From positions 1 to 39,722 of the forward strand of contig JADFYC010000003.1 in the NCBI GenBank assembly GCA_015233295.1: a stretch of 39,722 nt of DNA. The letters run 5' to 3'. This document shows, piece after piece, positions 33,951 to 39,722 of the stretch. The translations under genes were made by a program, and so were the position numbers. The stretch is from Deltaproteobacteria bacterium. Its GTDB lineage: Bacteria > Desulfobacterota > JADFXK01. Position 1 is the stretch's first letter. Every line of letters begins with the position of its first letter. A model generated the notes under the pieces. That model was given only the letters and a program-made list of their open reading frames with translations. It made no database searches and was not told the DNA's origin.

Positions 33951-34084
33951 AAGACCCCTTCGGACATCCTAAAGATGTTCAAGAAATAGAAGTGGGATGG
34001 CGACACCTCCGTTCGGTGATTGGTGCTAAGGCCACCACCGGATGAGTCCATTCCCAGAGATTGAACCATATTGAGGTGACACCA

Positions 34085-34258
34085 ATGGACAAACCGACTT
34101 GCTCATTCTGCTTCTTCTTCTCACCAGGTGGTTGCCAGGGCCGTGGCCTTTGCCGACGGTTCGACAAACCAAAAACCCGGCTGTGGGTTCCCGGTTGGCC
34201 AAAAGTCCACCAGGCGGATCACTGCGAGGTCTTCAGGGTTAAGTTGAGAGAAAGATGA
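34085..34258 (+). CDS. Small cysteine-rich protein, probable metal binder
   Basis: A 57-residue protein with C-x2-C near the start (PTCSFCFFFSPGG), two more cysteines (GGCQGRGLCRRFDK) and a final HC near ADHCEVF. The four or five cysteines and the aromatic core suggest a small zinc ribbon or Fe-S fold. GAGGTG lies before the ATG. Its stop TGA overlaps the ATG of a further short frame (ATGA). Confidence 0.55.
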   Translation: MDKPTCSFCFFFSPGGCQGRGLCRRFDKPKTRLWVPGWPKVHQADHCEVFRVKLRER

Positions 34259-34410
34259 CAATCCCAGCATTAGACACGTCCCCCCCCAGGTCAGGAGTTG
34301 AAATTATAAGGCTCGGACAGGCCCTGTCGCTAAGCCGGTTGCTGCAAGAGTCACCATGTAATATCGAGATAGCGATCAGATGCAGCACAAATTTTTCGAT
34401 CTTGGATTAA
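34255..34410 (+). CDS. Possible 51-residue protein coupled to the cysteine-rich gene
   Basis: The ATG overlaps the preceding stop by ATGA. The frame encodes MTIPALDTSPPRSGVEIIRL and on to a TAA at 34408. It contains a C8 tract (34280-34287) that encodes the SPP of DTSPPR; slippage there would change the frame. It has no known relatives that I recognise. The coupling makes translation plausible, but the call is weak. Confidence 0.3.
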   Translation: MTIPALDTSPPRSGVEIIRLGQALSLSRLLQESPCNIEIAIRCSTNFSILD

Positions 34411-34455
34411 TTTGACGTGACGGAAAAGTTAAGATCGTTTATTGCTTATTGAGCA

Positions 34456-34824
34456 GTGAGCTCCGAAATCATCAGGAAAGATACCGTGGCTGAAATCATC
34501 AAGAAAGGTGTAAAGGGACAGAAACCGCCCAAGAAGATAATTACACAGTAAGAACCGACCAAGGAAATAAGTTTACAAGACCCTGAACAATTACCTCGGG
34601 CTGAATGGGTCGGCCAGCAGATGATCTTTCAATCACGGTTCGGGGGGGGATTTACATCGGGAGGTACAGGGAAGACTACCAAGACTGGATTCTATTGGAG
34701 GAGCCGACTCTATCTGGAAAGGGCAATGTGGTTCAGCCGGAGTTCGTCGGGGAAGAGAGCAATTAATTTGGTAATGTTTATCCGGACTGTGAGGTCCGAT
34801 GAAAAGAGGAACATTGATTGGTAG
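34456..34824 (+). pseudogene. Reading frame interrupted by an in-frame TAA
   Basis: From a GTG at 34456 the frame reads VSSEIIRKDTVAEIIKKGVK GQKPPKKIITQ, then TAA at 34549, then continues in the same frame for 91 codons (EPTKEISLQDPEQLPRAEWV and onward) to TAG at 34822. A short tandem repeat, GAAATCATCAGGAAAG and GAAATCATCAAGAAAG, encodes the repeated EII.K. A G8 run (34642-34649) encodes FGGGF. I do not recognise the product; the amphipathic, lysine-rich start resembles a small DNA-binding or scaffold protein. Confidence 0.35.
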
Positions 34825-34893
34825 CCACGCAGGAATTCTGACCAACAGGCCAAAATCACATAAAATTTATGGATTACCTCAGGAGGATTGGTG

Positions 34894-35859
34894 ATGAAAC
34901 TACGTCGAATAAAAGGTCTGACCATGCTCGACATTTTGGTGGTGGGCGCTGTCCTGATGCTATCGGCAACGGTCTGGGCAGCTACTCCAGTGACGCCCAA
35001 TGACAAAGCGTCTGCGCAATCCGGGACGCCGATTCACCAGCCCAGCAAAATGGTCCTCATTCCGGCTGGTGAGTTCAATATGGGTGATCCTTATAAAGAA
35101 GGCGACAAAAATGAACTTCCAGTGCGTAAGGTCTTTGTCAGCACTTTTTATATGGAGAATTACCTGGTTACCGGAAAACAATGGGAAGAGGTTTATAATT
35201 GGGCTAAAACACATGGGTATATATTTGAAAATACTGGATTTGCCAAGGCGGATGACCAGCCGGTTCAAGATGTGAGTTGGTATGATGTGGTTAAGTGGCT
35301 TAATGCCCGGTCGGAAAAAGAAGGGCGGACACCGGCTTATTATACAGACTCAGCCCAGACAGCAGTCTATCGGACGGGACAGAAGGATATAACCAAAGAT
35401 ATGGTCAGGTGGACGTCCAACGGATATCGGCTTCCGACGGAGGCTGAGTGGGAGAAAGCAGCCCGAGGTGGCATCGATGGACAGCATTACCCCTGGCCTA
35501 GCAAAGGCGGAAACTACAAAGACCATGTTGACTGCGGGAAGGCTAATTATCGAGTCTGTGATAAAAGGGGGACCACCCCGGTGGGGACTTATAACGCCAA
35601 TGGGTATGGCCTTTACGATACGGCCGGGAATGTCTCGGAGTGGGTCTGGGATTGGTATGACAGTGGCTGGTATGGTAAACCGAAGGCGACTGACGGCGAT
35701 ACACGTGGCCCGGATTTAGGCTCGCTCCGGGTTGCTCGTGGCGGTAGCTGGTATACCGACCCGTCTTACCTGAGGTGCGCTTACCGTATGACCTTATTCA
35801 ACACGGCCGCCGGCAAGAGCTTCCATTTGGGCTTTCGGGCTGCATCAGGACAGCTTTAG
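34894..35859 (+). CDS. Exported FGE/SUMF1-fold protein without catalytic cysteines
   Basis: A 321-residue protein. The N-terminal membrane/signal segment (about 10-28, ILVVGAVLMLSATVWA) is followed by a formylglycine-generating-enzyme-like (FGE-sulfatase, C-type lectin-like) domain (about 50-318). Motifs are MVLIPAGEFNMGD, GKQWEEVYNWA, PVQDVSWYDVVKWLNARSEK, YRLPTEAEWEKAARGG, GLYDTAGNVSEWVWDWY and RVARGGSW. In true FGE two cysteines near the C-terminus carry out catalysis (GGSYMCHRSYC); here the segment is GGSWYTDPSYLRC, so the active cysteines are not present. The protein is probably a binding or modified-substrate member of the superfamily. AGGAGG lies 7 bases before the ATG at 34894. Function in this neighbourhood is unknown. 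Confidence 0.88.
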   Translation: MKLRRIKGLTMLDILVVGAVLMLSATVWAATPVTPNDKASAQSGTPIHQPSKMVLIPAGEFNMGDPYKEGDKNELPVRKVFVSTFYMENYLVTGKQWEEVYNWAKTHGYIFENTGFAKADDQPVQDVSWYDVVKWLNARSEKEGRTPAYYTDSAQTAVYRTGQKDITKDMVRWTSNGYRLPTEAEWEKAARGGIDGQHYPWPSKGGNYKDHVDCGKANYRVCDKRGTTPVGTYNANGYGLYDTAGNVSEWVWDWYDSGWYGKPKATDGDTRGPDLGSLRVARGGSWYTDPSYLRCAYRMTLFNTAAGKSFHLGFRAASGQL

Positions 35860-35941
35860 ATGATCGAAGCGGCGATCCCGGCCTGCGAGGTTAGGCGGAA
35901 GGAAGTTTGATGATTATTTACGCTGTACGGCTCTGCTGTCT

Positions 35942-36256
35942 GAGATAAGTTGGCCAAAATTAAAAATCATCACACTGGATAACATCCAGCACTTATCTTT
36001 ACGGAAGACGGCCGAGTTGTTGATGAAAGCCAATGAGCCGTGGGAGGTCATCACCCTCAAACCAGCCGAAATTCTAATTGCCGACGATCGACGGGCGGGG
36101 ATAGCCAACGGGATTGACGCAGTTTGGGGTGACTGGGTGGAAGGCAATAATCGAGTAACCGACCACGGCTACCATTGGGGAGCACTGTGGCTGGACAGCG
36201 GAGGATTTGTTCAGGTCTGTTCCAACGAAATAGTCTTGAAAGATCAGGATGGCTAA
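35942..36256 (+). pseudogene. Probably frameshifted small gene, unknown product
   Basis: A plus-strand frame with no obvious start is open from about 35882. It reads ISWPKLKIITLDNIQHLSLR KTAELLMKANEPWEVITLKP and ends KDQDG at 36256. A well-placed ATG with AAGGAAG upstream at 35910 lies in another frame (MIIYAVRLCC, stop at 35946). A one-base indel would join them. The shorter alternative begins at ATG 36023. I do not recognise the family; the block GIDAVWGDWVEGN and GALWLDSGGFVQV looks globular. Confidence 0.45.
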
Positions 36257-36301
36257 TGAGAAACTTCTTATAGATGTTAGTTTAGATAACTGATCATAAC
36301 A

Positions 36302-36362
36302 CCATGACGTCCTTGGGTCGGACCCGGAAGTTTCTTCCATGAATAACACCGGCGGCGCCGGG
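36302..36362. repeat. REP-like dispersed repeat, copy B
   Basis: The second copy of the element at 10970-11032, about 80 percent identical, 25 kb away. Here there are two stems: GGAAG-TTT-CTTCC and CCGGCG-G-CGCCGG. Orientation is the same on the plus strand. The rest of the interval to 36738 holds no gene I can support. Confidence 0.5.
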
Positions 36363-36738
36363 GCTTGTTACAGGGCCTGGACACGTCTTTCTTGTGGTCT
36401 GAGATATCTCTCGCCCTGGAAACGAATGCTCGAATCCGACACAGGTTGAAAAACACATTTCGTTAAAGATGAGAACCGCCCAGGCCGTAAATGCAAGGCG
36501 TAAGCCTGGAGAACAAACCTTTTTCCCCCTTTACGCGTTGTTTTCTCACAAAGAGTATCCCCCTTCGGAAGGCGCCACCCTACCATTGAAGCGTTACACA
36601 TGATCCGGAAATTACGCAACACTTCCGTTGCATGCAACACTCCTTCGAATCAAACTCACACCTCTTGATGGTTCTCACTACACTGTAACTATATACACAT
36701 ATGAGATAAAATATAAACATGGCACCCCTCGATCCGGC

Positions 36739-36755
36739 AGGCACTAAACTTGCTT
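36739..36755 (+). promoter_or_regulatory. Sigma-54 type promoter of the small exported protein
   Basis: AGGCACTAAACTTGCTT matches the consensus TGGCAC-N5-TTGCW at all but the first base, and the invariant GG and GC are separated by 10 bases. It lies 150 bases before the gene at 36905 on the same strand. Such promoters need an enhancer-binding activator, whose site could lie in the preceding 350 gene-free bases; no activator gene is in the window. Confidence 0.6.
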
Positions 36756-36904
36756 GAATGAAGATACAGAATGGCTCTTTCATCTCCCATCTTGTTTCTC
36801 TTCTGCTAGTCCCCACGAGGTGAAAAAAGAGAATAGTGTAGTATGGGGAATCTGCAGACATACATTCAAAACGACTAAATTTCACAACAAAGAAGGAGAA
36901 GTTT

Positions 36905-37261
36905 ATGAACAGATTGATGTTGTACCTAATTTTATTAATCGTTCTGATTATGCCATGCGGTTTATTTGCTCAGGAGGAAAAGGTGACGGTCAGCACGGTC
37001 ACGAGGACTGAAACAGTGGGAACGATCAGTGAAGTTAGTCCCGACACCATTGTGGTCCGGTCGGAAACCAGCTCATCTCCGTCTCACTACAAACACTCGA
37101 AGACCACAACCTATGTAGACGACAGGGGGTTGCCCGTATCCATGGAGACTGTCAAGTCCGGCCAGCCGGTGACGGTTTATTACACCCGTGATGGCGATCA
37201 CATGATCGCTAACAAAGTGGTGATTCGGAAAACCACAACGACTACCGAGACTCGAGAGTAA
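36905..37261 (+). CDS. Small exported protein of unknown function
   Basis: A 118-residue protein with a signal peptide (LMLYLILLIVLIMPCGLFAQ); a Cys just before the end of the hydrophobic region is not in a good lipobox. The mature part is a beta-rich domain (ETVGTISEVSPDTIVVRSET, TTYVDDRGLPVSMETVKSGQ, VTVYYTRDGDHMIANKVVIR) ending in a T-rich tail. The alternation of V and T suggests a small beta-barrel similar to an OB or SH3 fold. AAGGAG is 6 bases before the start. A sigma-54-like promoter lies 150 bases upstream. It faces the next gene, which is on the other strand. Confidence 0.78.
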   Translation: MNRLMLYLILLIVLIMPCGLFAQEEKVTVSTVTRTETVGTISEVSPDTIVVRSETSSSPSHYKHSKTTTYVDDRGLPVSMETVKSGQPVTVYYTRDGDHMIANKVVIRKTTTTTETRE

Positions 37262-37284
37262 TAGGAATCAGGCCGGTCCATGTA

Positions 37285-37866
37285 TTAGTTAGGTGCGGTA
37301 ATGCTGGTTGGATAGGTACGCCGCGGGCCTTCTGCTTTCTGCCCGTTGACATATCCAGGGTGAATTAATTGATACCAAACTTCAATCTGAAATTCCCTTT
37401 GGGGCGATTCCCGCAATTCCAGTTTAATCACCATTGGACCGCCGTAGCCACCTCGCTGCAGGAAGAATCTTCCGTAGCCTCGAATCAATTTCTTCTGATT
37501 AACGGCTTGAAAGAATCTCTTCACCTTGGCGATGTCCCCACGGGCCAGGTAAATTTTGACTATCTCTACCAACTCATTGATAAAGGCGCCATTCTTGAGC
37601 GGCACCAGAGGAGGTTTGCAATCGTCGTGACTCATATGGCTCGGGCTAAGAGATGGTTCTCTCGTTATGGACCGCTCCAAGGCATCCACATCATGACGGG
37701 AAAGGTACTGCCTGGCCGTCGCCGTCAATCCCTCCCGGTTCACACAGGAAACCTCAAACCAGGAGGGCCGAGTGGCACCCGCCGGGAAACTGATTGCCAA
37801 CCCGGCCAGTACCAAGCACAGCCAAAGGAGCTTCATTGGAGCCTTATGTGTTAAAATGTGAATCAT
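37285..37866 (-). CDS. Exported protein of unknown function
   Basis: A 193-residue protein with a signal peptide (MKLLWLCLVLAGLAISFPAG, cleavage near AGA-TRP). After it there is a helical segment (TATARQYLSRHDVDALERSI), a second (INELVEIVKIYLARGDIAKV) and a beta-rich end (FFLQRGGYGGPMVIKLELRE, FQIEVWYQLIHPGYVNG). Two cysteines may pair in the periplasm. The start at 37866 has AGAGG 8 bases upstream. A second ATG 10 codons later (37836) gives a more typical signal peptide with an AAGG site, so the choice is open. No family is recognised. Convergent with the 36905 gene. Confidence 0.72.
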   Translation of the reverse strand: MIHILTHKAPMKLLWLCLVLAGLAISFPAGATRPSWFEVSCVNREGLTATARQYLSRHDVDALERSITREPSLSPSHMSHDDCKPPLVPLKNGAFINELVEIVKIYLARGDIAKVKRFFQAVNQKKLIRGYGRFFLQRGGYGGPMVIKLELRESPQREFQIEVWYQLIHPGYVNGQKAEGPRRTYPTSITAPN

Positions 37867-39104
37867 GGTGATTTCCTCTTGTTATGTCGGTTAATGTTTG
37901 AATATTTCGTTTGTCGTGGAAGCGACTATTGAGGTCTCAATTTCTATATTAGCACTAACAGAGACAATCTCTCTGAGCCCTGTTTGCCGTATTCAGAACA
38001 TTTAGGCTCTTGCCCCAAGGCCGAGGCAACTGTGGCCGATGCTTGTAAGGCATCAACAAACCACCCTGATGGTTGAGAAACAGTCGAGAAAACCTTGAGG
38101 CAGAGTAATTTTGTCTGACCGGGGTGGTATGCTTTCCCACCGGCCATAATATTCTGATTGAGAATCACTTGTTTCAGTAAGTCCGCTATCATAAAAGAGG
38201 GTTTAATGCAAGCAAAACCCAAATAGCTATTTATCCGGTGGGGATGGTAGAATGGTTAAGGGCTTGAGGTGTCAGAATGGCTGATGGGGGTATCTCAGGC
38301 GCGATCGGGTAGAAATTTGTGCCATGCGCTTTGTGTGGGGGGAGCAACTCGCGTTGCTACGGAATGAAATGAAATCTTAGATGCCGGATGGCCCTATTGA
38401 CTCTCCTCGTTACCAGGTGCGGAGTAAGCCATTTGATAATCTCCAATCAACAGTCTGTTAACACATTAAATTAGGCTAATTATTAACAGCGTGTTAAAAG
38501 AAATCATGTGATCTGCGATATATCTCTATATAGATAACAGAATGAAATATTGCAGATTTCGTTCCTAAATCAGGATTGCAAAATGCAATTGCACTAATGT
38601 TCCCAGCATTATTGTATCTGTTATCATTTTGGGAGGCTGTTCGGAGTCATTCGGACGGTGAAAATAGGAAACATTGGGTGCTGGATGTGACTTTTCGGGA
38701 GGATTACAGTCGCCTCGAAAAGGGAATTCCGCCGAGAGCATAGCCGTGATACCTCATATGGCGCTAAATCTCTTGTAGCAGTAGAAGACAGCAAAGATGA
38801 GCATGAAAATTAAACGGATGAGATGTGGTTGGGCAGACATAGAGTTATTAGTTGTGCTCCGTAGCTGAGATTTTCATGCGTTTGCCCTGCTGGCTGGTCA
38901 GGTGGAATTTCATTGACAATATTCCAGCCCTTATCTATAAGTTAAAGGTTAATTTGCTGTATGCCCGCCGCTCCACAAGGATACCTCGACCGGCCGACCC
39001 TGCCCCTGTTTGAGGCGACCTAATCACTCGTTGCCGGTTTTTTCAACATGCCGTGAGCATCAAATAGTAAACAGCACCCATCCTTAAAAGAGACAAAAAT
39101 TGAC
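37867..39104. other. Long gene-free region with dyads
   Basis: No protein gene is supported in about 1.2 kb. The AT-rich part 38440-38600 has several dyads: CTGTTAACAC (38454-38463) with TTAACAG and CGTGTTAA downstream, AATTAG-G-CTAATT, and ATTGCA-AAA-TGCAAT (38575-38589). A 10-bp inverted repeat with a large loop lies at 38801-38879. This could be a control region, an origin, or a non-coding RNA locus. A tRNA-like stretch near 38245 was examined and rejected. Confidence 0.4.
38801..38879. repeat. 10-bp inverted repeat enclosing a structured 59-base loop
   Basis: GCATGAAAAT (38801-38810) and ATTTTCATGC (38870-38879) are perfect complements. The interior has possible further pairing (CGGA with TCCG). 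The total of 79 bases is the size of a small folded RNA or a miniature element. There is no flanking target duplication that I can see. Confidence 0.45.
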
Positions 39105-39722
39105 ATGGTTATCTTGCATCTGAGCCTGATGGGCGGACAACTGTACCTGTGGGGTGAAAGCCCCATCCGGGAGGATGTTCCAGCCTCGAAGGACTCCCGG
39201 CTGACCAACGATGCCGTGCAGCCGGCCCATCGGACTAAGACTAAACCAGGATCCGGCCCAGCGGGACGCCATCCAAAGACGACCCAGGCCTGGGTTAGGA
39301 AAACCCAAGGCCGAATAGAATCCCAGAAAGGGCCGGACTGGTCCCCTTATGACGCCGGGCCTCCGGCTCTGGCCAATATATTCGGTATTGGCCGGGGAGA
39401 CATTGTGATCCAGCCCGCGTCCATTTGTCGCCTGGCGGCCTGGTTACCCACACGGGGTAAAGTTCCGGTCCCGTCCAACGCCTTGATCGGGGAGCCGCCC
39501 GATGCCCGGCTCAAGCTGAAGCTGGCTCCGTGGTCAATTACGGCCTATCGTCTAGAACCGGCTGAGGCTATTGATTTGGTCTGTGCCTGCGGAGACCGCT
39601 CCTTCCTGGCTCCGGGCGTGATCATCGGATCCGACCTGGCCTGCTGGGCCGGGGCCTTACGTCTGACCGGGAGTCTGGTGGCCCGCCAGCAGTATCTTCC
39701 GGGAATCTCCGCGATCGGCGAT
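39105..39722 (+). CDS. SNF2-family helicase, N-terminal part (cut by window edge)
   Basis: Open for 206 codons from ATG 39105 to the window end with no stop. It starts MVILHLSLMGGQLYLWGESP, has a charged linker, and then a domain with ALRLTGSLVARQQYLPGISA. The opening and this last segment match the accessory N-terminal region (DUF3670-type) of bacterial SNF2/SWI helicases, which are DNA translocases of about 1000 residues. The ATPase domain would be outside the window. Only a weak AGAG lies before the ATG. GC content is clearly higher than in the AT-rich region upstream, which supports real coding. Confidence 0.7.
   Translation, partial: MVILHLSLMGGQLYLWGESPIREDVPASKDSRLTNDAVQPAHRTKTKPGSGPAGRHPKTTQAWVRKTQGRIESQKGPDWSPYDAGPPALANIFGIGRGDIVIQPASICRLAAWLPTRGKVPVPSNALIGEPPDARLKLKLAPWSITAYRLEPAEAIDLVCACGDRSFLAPGVIIGSDLACWAGALRLTGSLVARQQYLPGISAIGD

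Noticed and set aside
38235..38320. tRNA-like start with a possible D-arm (GGTAGAATGGTTAAGGGC) and CTTGAGG as an anticodon-like loop
   Set aside because: No TTCGA T-loop and no matching acceptor stem follow, so it cannot be a tRNA.

Overview
The window looks like an accessory part of a Desulfobacterota (former Deltaproteobacteria) chromosome or large plasmid. The reasons are long multi-PAS histidine kinases, a PAS domain with a cysteine-rich insert, a good sigma-54 promoter, an IHF-like protein, secreted PKD-domain protein, and a lexA / ImuB-like / DnaE2-like cassette. This placement is inferred from gene style, not from a marker gene. No rRNA, tRNA or CRISPR array was found.

Layout. Positions 1-0.5 kb hold the end of an IS3-family transposase. 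At 0.9-2.1 kb is a soluble PAS histidine kinase. From 2.2 to 9.7 kb is a secreted-protein locus: two intact paralogous exported proteins (one with four C-terminal PKD domains), two remnants of the same family, and an OmpR-type two-component system. The PKD gene and the two-component operon share an almost identical promoter with an 11-bp-spaced direct repeat, so the regulator probably controls both itself and the surface protein. From 9.7 to 11.3 kb lies a scrapyard of small DNA-binding genes: an IHF-alpha-like protein lacking its N-terminus, a broken C2H2 zinc-finger gene and an HTH-like tail. A dual-specificity phosphatase follows, ending at a premature TGA.

From 12 to 20.4 kb (minus strand) is a DNA repair and recombination block: a RecB/Cas4-like PD-(D/E)XK nuclease, an ERF/Rad52-like protein, then lexA - ImuB-like - DnaE2-like in a tight operon. 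DnaE2 is split by one in-frame TAA. The ImuB-like protein has lost the polymerase metal ligands but keeps a clamp-binding motif. A broken DUF72 gene lies upstream. From 20.9 to 28.7 kb are two very large membrane sensor kinases; the second has lost its C-terminal receiver through an in-frame TAA and later frameshifts.

From 29.6 to 36.3 kb (plus strand) is a replication-type module: a DUF6915-like small protein, an unrecognised 201-residue protein overlapping a family A DNA polymerase with an N-terminal exonuclease domain, interleaved inverted repeats just after it, a winged-helix protein, several small proteins and an exported FGE-fold protein without the catalytic cysteines. From 36.9 to 37.9 kb are two small exported proteins, one probably under sigma-54. 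The last 0.6 kb is the start of a SNF2-type helicase that runs off the window.

A striking theme is genes broken by a single in-frame stop with clear coding continuation (DnaE2, DUF72, phosphatase, sensor kinase, and the 34.5 kb frame), together with unusual C/G homopolymer runs. This fits a decaying mobile or plasmid-derived region, though sequencing error cannot be excluded from one sequence.
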